NCBI GenBank assembly: GCA_020724545.1 | Contig: DYGR01000020.1 | Location: forward strand, 1-52,168 | From: Candidatus Methanoperedens nitratireducens | GTDB taxonomy: Archaea > Halobacteriota > Methanosarcinia > Methanosarcinales > Methanoperedenaceae | DNA length: 52,168 nucleotides | Direction: 5' to 3' | In this document: one piece after another, positions 26,819 through 34,414 of the stretch | Position numbering within the stretch: position 1 is the stretch's first letter | Layout: each line of letters begins with the position of its first letter | Notes under the pieces: model-generated | Databases searched by the model: none | Seen by the model: only the letters and a program-made list of their open reading frames with translations | What the model was told of the DNA's origin: nothing | Translations under genes and position numbers: made by a program

Positions 26819-27988
26819 ATGTTGCAAACGCTGATGGTTAAACTTGGTGCTTCTGAAGAACAGCATAACGCTCTTCTTGAGACTTTGCACAGGTTTAACG
26901 AAGCGTGCAACTACATTGCCAATATTGCTTTTGAAAAAGGAACTGCAAATAAGATTGAGCTTCAGAAAATCGTTTATTATGATGTTCGGGATAAGTTCAA
27001 ACTTTCTGCACAACTGACCATCAGAGCGATTGCTAAAGTGTCTGAAGCGTATAAGCGAGATAGAACCATCAAGCCCGAATTTAGACCCGATGGTGCTATT
27101 GTCTTTGACCAGAGAATCCTTTCCTGGCGAAAGCTTGAAGCTGTTTCTATCCTGACAATTAGCGGAAGGCAGATTATTCCTATCCGCATAGGTGAGTATC
27201 AAAAGGTTAGAATGGATAGAATCAGAGGGCAGGCAGACCTTATCTATCGAGATGGAATATTCTATCTTGCAGTTGTAGTTGATGTCCCAGAACCTTCCAA
27301 GTTCGATGCTGTAGGAACTCTTGGAGTAGATTTGGGAATTATCAATCTTGCTACCGATAGCGATGGAGAAACCTTCAGCGGGAAGCAGGTTGATGAGGTC
27401 AGGGAACGAAATGCACAACTCCGTGCCAACCTCCAGAGTGCAGGGACTAAATCCGCTAAGAGGCATCTTGTGAAGCTCTCTGGCAGAGAACGAAGATTCC
27501 ATCGTGACGTTAATCATGTAATTTCCAAGAAGATTGTGGCTAAAGCAAAAGACACTGGCAAAGCTGTTGCCCTCGAAAATCTCGAAGGCATCAGAACCAG
27601 TACAACGGTTAGAAAGGCTCAGAGAAGCCGCAATCACTCCTGGGCATTCAGGCAGTTGAGAAGTTTCGTCGAGTATAAGGCTGCTCTTTCGGGAGTACAT
27701 GTTATACTTGTTAATCCCAGAGGAACTTCTCATATCTGTCCTATATGCGGGCATAACGAGAGAGGGAACAGACCAAATAGGGACACTTTCAGATGTGTAA
27801 AGTGCAATTTCTCTGGTTGCGCTGACCACATAGCAGCTATCAATATAGCTGCAAGGGCTGCCGTCAATCAGCCTATTATAGCATGTAATGAAGTCAAAGC
27901 CGTTATAGGAATTGAGACCGAGCATAGTTATAAACCTCCATCGGGGGTAATTGACTTAATGTCTGTTTCAGTTTATAAGAAGGGATAA
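26819..27988 (+). CDS. tnpB: TnpB, RNA-guided nuclease of IS200/IS605 family
   Basis: A full-length TnpB of about 389 residues. The RuvC acidic triad is intact: Asp171 in 'LGVDLGIINLATD', Glu253 in 'VALENLEGI' and Asp336 in 'CADHIAAINIA'. The four-Cys zinc ribbon is 'CPICGHNERG...FRCVKC'. TnpB is the ancestor of Cas12 and cuts DNA guided by an RNA made from the element's right end, which promotes element retention. I start at the ATG at 26819 (MLQTLMVKL), the usual TnpB beginning; the TTG at 26798 is upstream. The third RuvC block reads G-C-A-D-H, in place of the common D-R-D, but the aspartate is kept. Confidence 0.93.
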   Translation: MLQTLMVKLGASEEQHNALLETLHRFNEACNYIANIAFEKGTANKIELQKIVYYDVRDKFKLSAQLTIRAIAKVSEAYKRDRTIKPEFRPDGAIVFDQRILSWRKLEAVSILTISGRQIIPIRIGEYQKVRMDRIRGQADLIYRDGIFYLAVVVDVPEPSKFDAVGTLGVDLGIINLATDSDGETFSGKQVDEVRERNAQLRANLQSAGTKSAKRHLVKLSGRERRFHRDVNHVISKKIVAKAKDTGKAVALENLEGIRTSTTVRKAQRSRNHSWAFRQLRSFVEYKAALSGVHVILVNPRGTSHICPICGHNERGNRPNRDTFRCVKCNFSGCADHIAAINIAARAAVNQPIIACNEVKAVIGIETEHSYKPPSGVIDLMSVSVYKKG

Positions 27989-28062
27989 ACATTTTGCTAT
28001 TTTATTTTTAAAAATTTTTTGTCCACAAGACTTTAAGTAAATTACAGAATAATACCCTTCTC

Positions 28063-28416
28063 ATGGCACAGTTTGAGGTAGATATCTTTAACAGGTGTGT
28101 TGAAGTTGACCTTCATGATTACTCCCACAGGACCGCAATAATGGCAGCGCGTGAAAAAATCAAAGAGGCCTATGAGCATGGGTTCAGGCATATCAGGCTA
28201 ATACACGGCTCAACGGATATAAGGCATAAAAAAGATGGAGGCAGCATCAAATTCGCGCTGCGCTCCATGTTAAGGAGCGATGAACTTGCCAGGTGGGTAC
28301 AGGAAAAAGAATCAAAGAACCACAGGATCAGGGATGAATCGATAACCCTTGCGCTCCGTCCAAATCCGGCGCCAGTGGATAGGGACTGGAAAGAGATGCC
28401 CATGTGCGATTATTGA
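28063..28416 (+). CDS. Smr-domain protein
   Basis: A 117-residue single Smr domain. Its two signatures are '[38 protein letters not shown]' (the LDLHGxxxxxA block, here DLHDYS, then the H-G-x motif) and the following '[18 protein letters not shown]'. Smr domains nick DNA or RNA, as in MutS2 and N4BP2. The canonical HG(x)G is replaced by HGSTDI, so catalytic competence is uncertain. The C-terminus overlaps the convergent dph2 gene by seven bases. Confidence 0.82.
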   Translation: MAQFEVDIFNRCVEVDLHDYSHRTAIMAAREKIKEAYEHGFRHIRLIHGSTDIRHKKDGGSIKFALRSMLRSDELARWVQEKESKNHRIRDESITLALRPNPAPVDRDWKEMPMCDY

Positions 28417-29381
28417 ATCATCTCATCCATCTCCATATTCTCCCATTTTCTCTCCCCAAGTACAATCTCAAACTCCTGAGGTGTCAGTACCGGAGCATGA
28501 AATCGTTCAGCATCATCGATCGTGATCCTCGGACATGCTGTGTTCACGTAAGCATCGGCCTTGAATGCCAGCAGTTGCTCTGGAGTTACAAGATCCATCA
28601 GGATAATGTACCCTATCTTCCCATGCTTATCCGCGATCTCTTTGAGTTTTTGTGCCAGCTTCATTCTGTACTGTCCGCTTTTTGTTGAAACGATTATACC
28701 GAAAACTTTTGCGCCCGTTGCTCTTGCAATATATCCACCCCGCTTCCGCAGGAACCTCTCAGGAGAGACCTCGATTGCCTGGTTCAAGAAAGGATCTGCT
28801 GCAATCACTCTCTTTTTAGTTGCAATCACAACACCCAGAGGATGAAAGATGCCGCTGCCTATATAAATAAACTCCTCGCAATCAACTCGCGCTGCCGTGA
28901 AGTTACACCCCAGAACCTGGCCTGGATAGCCTACTCTTGGATCTCCCTTTCCAATAATGCACTCTTTTCCATATTCTTTTATAACTTTGCAGGCTTCTTC
29001 TAATTTGTGGACATGCTGCACCGTGGTTATCAGGCCGATCTTATTGGCCTTTAAGAGATCTAAAGCAGCCTTTACAGCGGGTATGATATCTATGTTTGAG
29101 CGTGCCTCAATAAAGACCACATTCTCATACTCTCCCATCCCTGCATGTCCGAAATGGAAAAGCACATCGACCCTGCCTGCCAGGATGGTATCGATATCAC
29201 AGGCTCCAAAGCAGGGGTTGCCTGAGATAATGACGTTTGCCCGGGTTTTTTCTTCAATTTCCCTCGCAACACTGATCGCCTGCCTCTTCAGGCCCTCAGG
29301 AAACTGAAGCCCTACCTTTTTGCAGTTTCTATCTTCTATGGTTTTAAATATACGTTCCAGATCAAAATCGAATTGTTCCAT
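28410..29381 (-). CDS. dph2: Diphthamide biosynthesis enzyme Dph2
   Basis: A 323-residue archaeal Dph2. It is a non-canonical radical SAM enzyme that transfers the 3-amino-3-carboxypropyl group of SAM to the histidine of translation factor aEF2, the first step of diphthamide synthesis. The three cluster cysteines lie in separate domains: '[13 protein letters not shown]', '[24 protein letters not shown]' and '[13 protein letters not shown]'. '[11 protein letters not shown]' near the N-terminus is also typical. A tnpB fragment lies 39 bases upstream, so its promoter region is short. Full length. Confidence 0.94.
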   Translation of the reverse strand: MEQFDFDLERIFKTIEDRNCKKVGLQFPEGLKRQAISVAREIEEKTRANVIISGNPCFGACDIDTILAGRVDVLFHFGHAGMGEYENVVFIEARSNIDIIPAVKAALDLLKANKIGLITTVQHVHKLEEACKVIKEYGKECIIGKGDPRVGYPGQVLGCNFTAARVDCEEFIYIGSGIFHPLGVVIATKKRVIAADPFLNQAIEVSPERFLRKRGGYIARATGAKVFGIIVSTKSGQYRMKLAQKLKEIADKHGKIGYIILMDLVTPEQLLAFKADAYVNTACPRITIDDAERFHAPVLTPQEFEIVLGERKWENMEMDEMIQ

Positions 29382-29420
29382 TATAGAAATTTATTGTTTA
29401 TAGTCTGATTCTTAAGTAAA

Positions 29421-29903
29421 CTACCTCACGCTTGTGCTGTGAGGCTTTCCATCAGCGAGTTGATTATCATGCACAGCAAAAAGCATATCCCAATGAGCAT
29501 CAGTCCTGATCGGGATTACGACAGTTTTCTTGGGAGAATATGTGATTTTAAAAGCAGGATTGCCTCTTTCGGTATTAACAAATTTGAACCATCTTTTATT
29601 GAGCCTGATGGAACTGTGCTTGAATCCGTTTTTAACAGTCTTACGTCTAGCCCAGACATCTTTGCGGGCTTCTTCAACAATATCAGATGGCAAAAAGGAG
29701 GTTTCACGAATGGATGAGTATGTTAAATGGTGCAGTTCAGTACTTGACGCTGCAGAAGGCAGCTTATCAAGTGTGATATTGAGAACACGGAGATATTCAG
29801 AGAAGAATCTATCTACAATATCCTGTTTCTTTGAAGTTAACTCTAATGCATTAAGAACAATACATTTTCTCAAGGTCTTACCAAAATCTGTATTGGTTAA
29901 CAT
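29421..29903 (-). pseudogene. N-terminal fragment of a second TnpB-type protein
   Basis: A 160-residue open frame that corresponds only to the N-terminal wedge/REC-like region of a TnpB of a different subgroup: 'KCIVLNALELTSKKQDIVDRFFSEYLRVLN', '...LPSDIVEEARKDVWARRKTVKNG', 'FKITYSPKKTVVIPI'. The RuvC core and the zinc ribbon are absent, and the frame ends 39 bases upstream of dph2. It is a truncated insertion-sequence remnant. The remaining end of the element is not recognisable. Confidence 0.65.
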
Positions 29904-30047
29904 CGGATATATATTTAACGGAGATGAAGAAAGGGTACGATTCCTCCTGAAGCTTCCGCAGGCAGGTTTCCTCTACCCCTGCACCCCATACTATGAACCA
30001 TAAAAAACAAGCCGCAGATTCCGAGTCGCGCCTCGGAAGGGCGCAGA

Positions 30048-30071
30048 CACGTATGCCTGCAGGCATACGTG
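30048..30071. repeat. 24-base perfect palindrome
   Basis: CACGTATGCCTG is followed directly by its exact reverse complement, with a PstI-like centre. Such a long uninterrupted palindrome is either a dimeric protein site or the core of a mobile repeat. The flanking sequence is full of other small inverted repeats. Confidence 0.9.
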
Positions 30072-30100
30072 GATTCCCGCTCCCGAAGGGTAATCGGTAT

Positions 30101-30156
30101 GCGGATAAACACAGATGCGCTAGTGTATATCTGCGTTCATCTGCGTTTATCTGCGG
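30101..30156. repeat. Dispersed palindromic repeat, copy A
   Basis: Left arm GCGGATAAACACAGATGCG and right arm built from CTGCGTTCATCTGCGTTTATCTGCGG. It belongs to the same family as copies at 33616, 36043 and 38119. Confidence 0.85.
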
Positions 30157-30312
30157 TTTTATTTCTCATGGACATTACGGTTATTCAAGGGAGGATAAGA
30201 TAAGGGAATTGATCGAGGAGAGGGAATACCTGGAATCAAGGCTATAAGATAGCTCGGTACTATAGTTGGAAGCTGGAGTTATTTTTATGTAATTGAAAAT
30301 CAATTATTCAAT

Positions 30313-30516
30313 ATGTCTGAGGCAATAAGCTCAAAAGAAATTTTACATGAATTAAGGGCAATTAGAGAAGATCTTGATTATATTAAGGGCCATATGGTAG
30401 ACATTGACTCGATTCTAACAGAAGAGGATTATCTTTCTTTGCAGGAATATAGAAAAGAAAAAGCTTCTGACATACTTACTTCTCATGAGGATCTTAAGAA
30501 TGAATTGGGAATATGA
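30313..30516 (+). CDS. RelB-like antitoxin
   Basis: A 67-residue helical, acidic protein: 'SSKEILHELRAIREDLDYIKGHMVDIDSILTEEDYLSLQEYRKEKASDIL'. It has the size and C-terminal layout of small archaeal antitoxins that wrap RelE/ParE toxins, ending in '...HEDLKNELGI'. There is no obvious DNA-binding domain. It overlaps the toxin start by four bases (ATGATG). The assignment rests mainly on the partner gene. Confidence 0.75.
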   Translation: MSEAISSKEILHELRAIREDLDYIKGHMVDIDSILTEEDYLSLQEYRKEKASDILTSHEDLKNELGI

Positions 30517-30770
30517 TGTTTGATATTAAATATTCAAGGCAAGCGGTCAAATTTCTAAAATCTCTTGATAAGAAGCTTGTTTTGAGAATCCTCAGCAAGA
30601 TTGAAAAATTAAAAGAAGAACCAATCCAGCACGATTCTAAAATGGTTGAAGGGTATGGTGAGAAATTATTTAGAGTAAGGGTAGGGGATTATAGAATATT
30701 GTATGAAGTGGATTATAAAAAAAATCTGATAGGGATCGTGAAGATAGATAAAAGAGCGAGAGCTTACTGA
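30513..30770 (+). CDS. relE: RelE/ParE-family toxin
   Basis: An 85-residue RelE-type mRNA interferase. The pattern is 'FDIKYSRQAVKFLKSLDKKLVLRILSKIEKL', then 'KMVEGYGEKLFRVRVGDYRILYEVDYKKNLIGIVKIDKRARAY', with the conserved R-V-G-D-Y-R-I-x-Y block and the basic C-terminal residues used for ribosome-dependent cleavage. It is translationally coupled to the upstream antitoxin. This is one of three RelE-type genes within 4 kb. Confidence 0.9.
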   Translation: MMFDIKYSRQAVKFLKSLDKKLVLRILSKIEKLKEEPIQHDSKMVEGYGEKLFRVRVGDYRILYEVDYKKNLIGIVKIDKRARAY

Positions 30771-30794
30771 TGTTTAATTTTTGAAGCTTAAATA

Positions 30795-30827
30795 TAAAAA
30801 AGAAAAGTTGAAGGGATTTCTCCCTTC
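30795..30827 (-). terminator. Hairpin terminator of the S-layer gene
   Basis: On the minus strand GAAGGGA-GAAA-TCCCTTC (30810-30827) forms a seven-bp stem with a GNRA-type loop. It is followed by AACTTTTCTTTTTT. It lies ten bases after the S-layer stop and looks like an intrinsic-style terminator for a very highly expressed message. Confidence 0.65.
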
Positions 30828-30836
30828 GTTATATAT

Positions 30837-33035
30837 TTACTTTCTCTGTCTCAGCACAAGATATGCTACTGCAATCATGCCAGCGATTGCGAAGACTGCT
30901 TCAAAGCCTGGCGTTGGTGGTGGCGTTGGTGTTGGTGTCGGTGTTGCTGGTGGTGGTGTTTCTCCTGGTGTTGTTACTGGTGGTGTTGTTACTGGTGTTG
31001 GAGTTACATTTGTTGGTGGTGTTACTCCCGGTGTTACTCCCGGTGTTACTCCCGGTGTTACTACTGGTTCTGGGCCTTCCCCGATCTGGTAATCAACCTT
31101 GGGGTAGAATCTCAGATCACTGCTGTCTGCAGTCCTGAACTTCATTTCACCCATGAGGTCTATAGTAGCATCTCTGGTGAGGCTCAGCGTAGAATCGGTG
31201 TCTATAGTGATTGTCTTTGCCGTATTATCGATATTTGGATCCTTGAATACTCCATAGGTGTCAGAACTCTTGATTTCTCTTACAGTCGAGCTGATTACCC
31301 ATGTGTATCTGAGCTGCACCATATCCGTGGTTGCACCAGCGAACACACTGTCAACATAAGTTACGAATAGCGGTACATCGCTTTCACCTGCGATGCTCTT
31401 CTCGACATAGGTAAATATCGGTTTGCCTCCAGCACCTGCAGAGATAACCTTGTCATCCTTTTTGACACCGTCCTTGCTAAGTGTGAGCCATACCTGTCTT
31501 GGTGTTGCCCTGGCATCGATCGAGTTAGCCGTCAGTGTCCAGCCATCTCCAACATCCCAGGTCTCACCGACTGTTAAGGTCTTCTTATCGACTGCAGCCG
31601 TTCCATGCTCCAGCAACAGCTTGGATAGTTTATCAACCTTGCCGTTGAGCGCAACGTATTTCTCTGCCTGCCAGCCTATGATCCAGTATTCGCCTTTCGA
31701 AGTGAATGCAGTTCCTACTCTCTCCAAGCCACCGGCTGTAGCATCTGCCCCACTGCCGTTGAACGCTTCTTTAACAACTTTTAACTGCTTGGGCTCAGCC
31801 CCGGTGCTATATACTAAACCATCTTTTGGTATTTGTCTGGCAGCAACACTGATGTTAGTTATTTGTAGCTTCTCTTTGCCCAGGTTGTCTTTCAGGTCAT
31901 AGAAGAAACCTGCAAATGTCTGGGGTGTCCAGACAAGCTCTGCAACGTTTGATGCATTAAAACCACCTGCAATTGCAGTCTGATTCGCTACTGTACCTCT
32001 GACTTCATAGATTCCTGGCTGGGTACGCATGACCATCGGGTAGAACCTGAGTTCGTTACTGTCTGCAGTCCTGAACTTCATTTCACCCATGAGGTCTATA
32101 ACAGCATCTCTGGTGAGGCTCAGCGTAGAATCGGTGTCTATAGTGATTGTCTTTGCCGTATTATCGATATTTGGATCCTTGAATACTCCATAGGTGTCAG
32201 AACTCTTGATTTCTCTTACAGTCGAGCTGATTACCCATGTGTATCTGAGCTGCACCATATCCGTGGTTGCACCAGCGAACACACTGTCAACATAAGTTAC
32301 GAATAGCGGTACATCGCTTTCACCTGCGATGCTCTTCTCGACATAGGTAAATATCGGTTTGCCTCCAGCACCTGCAGAGATAACCTTGTCATCCTTTTTG
32401 ACACCGTCCTTGCTAAGTGTGAGCCATACCTGTCTTGGTGTTGCCCTGGCATCGATCGAGTTAGCCGTCAGTGTCCAGCCATCTCCAACATCCCAGGTCT
32501 CACCGACTGTTAAGGTCTTCTTATCGACTGCAGCCGTTCCATGCTCCAGCAACAGCTTGGATAGTTTATCAACCTTGCCGTTGAGCGCAACGTATTTCTC
32601 TGCCTGCCAGCCTATGATCCAGTATTCGCCTTTCGAAGTGAATGCAGTTCCTACTCTCTCCAAGCCACCGGCTGTAGCATCTGCCCCACTGCCGTTGAAC
32701 GCTTCTTTAACAACTTTTAACTGCTTGGGCTCAGCCCCGGTGCTATATACTAAACCATCTTTTGGTATTTGTCTGGCAGCAACACTGATGTTAGTTATTT
32801 GTAGCTTCTCTTTGCCCAGGTTGTCTTTCAGGTCATAGAAGAAACCTGCAAATGTCTGGGGTGTCCAGACAAGCTCTGCAACGTTTGATGCATTAAAACC
32901 ACCTGCAATTGCAGTCTCGTTTGCAACTGTGCCGCGTACTTCCACGCTGGTTGCCTGTACAGCCGCACTCGCAGGCAATGCCACTGATAATAGCATCAAC
33001 ACCGCCAGTGCAACTGATGTTATTCTTTTACTCAT
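30837..33035 (-). CDS. S-layer protein, two tandem DUF1608 domains, PGF-CTERM
   Basis: A 732-residue secreted cell-envelope protein. A signal peptide (MSKRITSVALAVLMLLSVALPASA) precedes two S-layer domains of the Methanosarcina type (DUF1608), residues about 30-340 and 342-650. Each contains 'VRGTVAN', 'WTPQTFAGFFYDLKDNLG', 'GEYWIIGWQAEKYVALNGK' and 'VGETWDVGDGWTLTANSIDARA'. A Thr/Pro/Val-rich stalk with three TPGV units follows. The end is PGF plus a membrane helix plus RQRK, the archaeosortase signal. This layout is the main S-layer lattice protein of Methanosarcinales. GGAGGT lies nine bases before the ATG. The two domains are almost identical even at DNA level. Confidence 0.93.
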   Translation of the reverse strand: MSKRITSVALAVLMLLSVALPASAAVQATSVEVRGTVANETAIAGGFNASNVAELVWTPQTFAGFFYDLKDNLGKEKLQITNISVAARQIPKDGLVYSTGAEPKQLKVVKEAFNGSGADATAGGLERVGTAFTSKGEYWIIGWQAEKYVALNGKVDKLSKLLLEHGTAAVDKKTLTVGETWDVGDGWTLTANSIDARATPRQVWLTLSKDGVKKDDKVISAGAGGKPIFTYVEKSIAGESDVPLFVTYVDSVFAGATTDMVQLRYTWVISSTVREIKSSDTYGVFKDPNIDNTAKTITIDTDSTLSLTRDAVIDLMGEMKFRTADSNELRFYPMVMRTQPGIYEVRGTVANQTAIAGGFNASNVAELVWTPQTFAGFFYDLKDNLGKEKLQITNISVAARQIPKDGLVYSTGAEPKQLKVVKEAFNGSGADATAGGLERVGTAFTSKGEYWIIGWQAEKYVALNGKVDKLSKLLLEHGTAAVDKKTLTVGETWDVGDGWTLTANSIDARATPRQVWLTLSKDGVKKDDKVISAGAGGKPIFTYVEKSIAGESDVPLFVTYVDSVFAGATTDMVQLRYTWVISSTVREIKSSDTYGVFKDPNIDNTAKTITIDTDSTLSLTRDATIDLMGEMKFRTADSSDLRFYPKVDYQIGEGPEPVVTPGVTPGVTPGVTPPTNVTPTPVTTPPVTTPGETPPPATPTPTPTPPPTPGFEAVFAIAGMIAVAYLVLRQRK
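31123..31981 (-). repeat. 859-nt direct repeat, copy 2 (second S-layer domain)
   Basis: Matches 32059-32917 at an offset of 936 bases. By eye the only differences are two adjacent bases (31165-31166). It codes for residues about 352-638. Synonymous sites are as identical as coding ones, so the identity reflects recent duplication or gene conversion, not only selection on the protein. Confidence 0.92.
32059..32917 (-). repeat. 859-nt direct repeat, copy 1 (first S-layer domain)
   Basis: Partner of 31123-31981; codes for residues about 40-326 of the S-layer protein. The unmatched linkers on either side (around residues 327-351 and 28-39) are clearly diverged, so identity stops abruptly at both ends. 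Confidence 0.92.
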
Positions 33036-33365
33036 TATTATTTACCTCCATATCCTAATATGGTTTTTGTATCTCCTTCGAGATGCCGGTTTTACGGCAA
33101 GAGTGATTGTTAATGACAGAACTTCGTCCTGCCGATATCGCTAAACCGACCCTGTCCTGACCGCCTTGCTGGAGGTCATCAGAGTTGGTTTTCATTTTTA
33201 CACTCTGTTAATCCCGTCATGGATTACATACCCATTACATAAGGCTGTATTTAAATCTTTTTTGGTCGGTTTTAGTAAAAACATGCATGCACAGGCACAA
33301 TTGACGATTGATGATTCACTTATTGTCGTATTCAGGCTGATATCCGCGACAACTCCACAGGTTTT
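33036..33365 (-). promoter_or_regulatory. S-layer promoter with long 5' leader
   Basis: About 330 bases without a gene. On the minus strand AAAAGATTTAAATA at about 33247-33262 is a good archaeal BRE/TATA element. Transcription would start near 33225, leaving a leader of roughly 190 bases before the ATG. It contains small inverted repeats (for instance around the gccggttttacggc segment at 33083-33096). A long leader is usual for abundant S-layer messages. Confidence 0.55.
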
Positions 33366-33630
33366 CTATCGATATACTTTATCGTGATGTTCAAACTCAA
33401 GGAGAATTACAGTTTCGTTTTTTCTTATCAATCATGTAAACAAGCACAGATGAACCAACATGAACTCTCCGTTTACCTTTTAACACGTTTCTGAGTGGTT
33501 TACCCAGTTCAGGATTTTTGCTAATCTCGATTATTTTGTGGATTACCCTCTGATAAAGAGAATTGTCCTTCTTTTTTAGTGCTATAGCATAGTTCTTTGA
33601 TTTCCGTAATATGCTAACCGCAGATGAACG
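33366..33630 (-). pseudogene. RelE-type toxin with frameshift and displaced start
   Basis: The frame reads 'KSKNYAIALKKKDNSLYQRVIHKIIEISKNPELGKPLRNVLKGKRRVHVGSSVLVYMIDKK', a RelE/ParE toxin. It then goes out of frame at a run of A on the minus strand (33415-33420). The correct ending, 'NETVILLEFEHHDKVYR', continues in the next frame to a stop at 33366. Its apparent first 18 codons come from a dispersed palindromic repeat, so the native start and antitoxin are gone. The frameshift sits in a homopolymer, so a sequencing error is possible for that part only. Confidence 0.75.
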
Positions 33631-33687
33631 CAAATAAACGCAGATGCGTAGCAATAAATCCGCGTTCATCGGCGTTTATCTGCGGCT
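33616..33687. repeat. Dispersed palindromic repeat, copy B
   Basis: Left arm ACCGCAGATGAACGCAAATAAACGCAGATGCG and right arm ending in GCGTTCATCGGCGTTTATCTGCGG, separated by about 11 bases. It abuts and partly supplies the 5' end of the broken toxin frame. Confidence 0.88.
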
Positions 33688-33736
33688 TTGATTTTTAGTT
33701 CTAAACTTTCACTTTGTATTATGTAAACTAAATAAT

Positions 33737-33991
33737 TTATCTGTCATAGATGTTTTTCCTGTGACCGACTTTCAAAACCAGGATATCAAGTTTTTTGTTA
33801 TCAATATCCATTATAACTCTGTAATCACCAACCCGTAGCTTGTATCCCGGTTCTCCAACAAGTTTTGTCACATAAGCTTCGGGTCTTATCCTGATCCTTT
33901 CTAGTACGGTGATTATCTTTATCTGAATGTTTTTTTCCAATTTTTGTAGTTGTCTGAGAGCTTTGGCTGAGAAAATGATTTCATAGGTCAT
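33737..33991 (-). CDS. relE: RelE-family toxin
   Basis: An 84-residue mRNA interferase: 'YEIIFSAKALRQLQKLEKNIQIKIITVLERIRIRPEAYVTKLVGEPGYKLRVGDYRVIMDIDNKKLDILVLKVGHRKNIYDR'. The last 12 residues (KVGHRKNIYDR) are the conserved catalytic end of archaeal RelE proteins. The start overlaps the antitoxin stop by four bases. Complete and probably functional. Confidence 0.92.
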   Translation of the reverse strand: MTYEIIFSAKALRQLQKLEKNIQIKIITVLERIRIRPEAYVTKLVGEPGYKLRVGDYRVIMDIDNKKLDILVLKVGHRKNIYDR

Positions 33992-34206
33992 AGTCCCAGC
34001 TCTTTCTTGACCTCGGCTAAGGTGTAAAATCTGCCTGCCTTTATCTCAGCGCGTGCCTCTGCTATTTCTTTTTTTGTCTCTTCGCTCAATTCTTGGGAAT
34101 CCTCTATTAAATCCCAGATTATTTCTTCATAGGTCTCTTTGTCAGAAAACTTTCTTTTGACAAGCTCTCTTTGTAAATCTTCACTTATCTGGATTGAAGT
34201 TGCCAT
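33988..34206 (-). CDS. relB: RelB-type antitoxin
   Basis: A 72-residue antitoxin with an N-terminal ribbon-helix-helix-like strand, 'MATSIQISEDLQRELVKRKFSDKETYEEIIWDLIED'. A charged C-terminal helix, 'SEETKKEIAEARAEIKAGRFYTLAEVKKELGL', would wrap the toxin. It is the first gene of the pair and likely represses its own promoter through the palindrome directly upstream. Confidence 0.88.
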   Translation of the reverse strand: MATSIQISEDLQRELVKRKFSDKETYEEIIWDLIEDSQELSEETKKEIAEARAEIKAGRFYTLAEVKKELGL

Positions 34207-34214
34207 ATAATATC

Positions 34215-34242
34215 ACTATAACGTGTTATAATTCATTATAGT
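34215..34242 (-). promoter_or_regulatory. Candidate RelB operator
   Basis: TATAAC-GT-GTTATA (34217-34230) is a near-perfect inverted repeat, and it lies within a wider ACTATA ... TATAGT pair (34215-34220, 34237-34242). It is located 10-35 bases before the antitoxin ATG and overlaps the AT-rich promoter, as expected for autoregulation of a toxin-antitoxin operon. Confidence 0.55.
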
Positions 34243-34267
34243 ATTTATGCTCTCCTGCTCTTAGCTT

Positions 34268-34414
34268 ATGCAGCTGTTGGATTTTATACGACATGTATGG
34301 CATGCATTTAGAAGGGTCGGAAAAAAAGTTTTAAGAGAAGTTATTAAAGGAAGAGAGAAATCATATACAGTGATAACAATGTTTTATGATAAAAGATTGA
34401 GGAATAGAAAATGA
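34268..34414 (+). CDS. DUF4258-like small protein, 48 aa
   Basis: A short gene whose stop overlaps the start of the DUF2283 gene (ATGA). It reads MQLLDFIRHVWHAF at the start and 'REVIKGREKSYTVITMFYDKRLRNRK' at the end. The pattern 'helix with RHV/HA ... K-S-Y-T-V-I-T-x-F-Y' resembles the small DUF4258 group of toxin-like proteins, which are frequent neighbours of DUF2283. It is shorter than usual and may have lost its N-terminus. The translational coupling argues that it is expressed. Confidence 0.5.
   Translation: MQLLDFIRHVWHAFRRVGKKVLREVIKGREKSYTVITMFYDKRLRNRK

Larger units (their letters stand above)
26700..28020 (+). mobile_element. Solo tnpB insertion element (IS200/IS605-IS1341 type)
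   Basis: A tnpB-only transposon with no tnpA. The left end is a strongly folded block at 26721-26767. The body is the intact tnpB, and the right end is an A/T-rich stretch after 27988. Boundaries are approximate because no target duplication is expected for this family and no empty site is available. The region around the tnpB stop should hold the guide RNA (reRNA/omega-RNA) scaffold. It sits between the B12-radical SAM gene and the Smr gene. Confidence 0.75.
29904..30312. other. Intergenic region rich in palindromes
   Basis: About 410 bases without a secure gene. In order it holds a hairpin TTCCGAG-x6-CTCGGAA at 30019-30038, a 24-base perfect palindrome at 30048-30071, and one copy of the dispersed genomic palindrome at 30101-30156. 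The last codons of the plus frame ending at 30247 (DKIRELIEEREYLESRL) look protein-like and may be the relic of a coiled-coil gene, but nothing upstream supports it. Confidence 0.6.

Noticed and set aside
26699-27925. Very long open frame (408 codons) antisense to tnpB
   Set aside because: It mirrors the tnpB frame, has no known domain, is Ser/Cys-rich in the way of a codon-bias shadow, and tnpB on the other strand is complete with its active site.
29993-30247. 84-codon plus-strand frame
   Set aside because: Most of it is translated palindromes and the dispersed repeat; only its last 17 codons look protein-like.
31423-32838. Two identical 159-codon plus-strand frames
   Set aside because: They are the antisense shadow of the duplicated S-layer domain; their identity only reflects the repeat.
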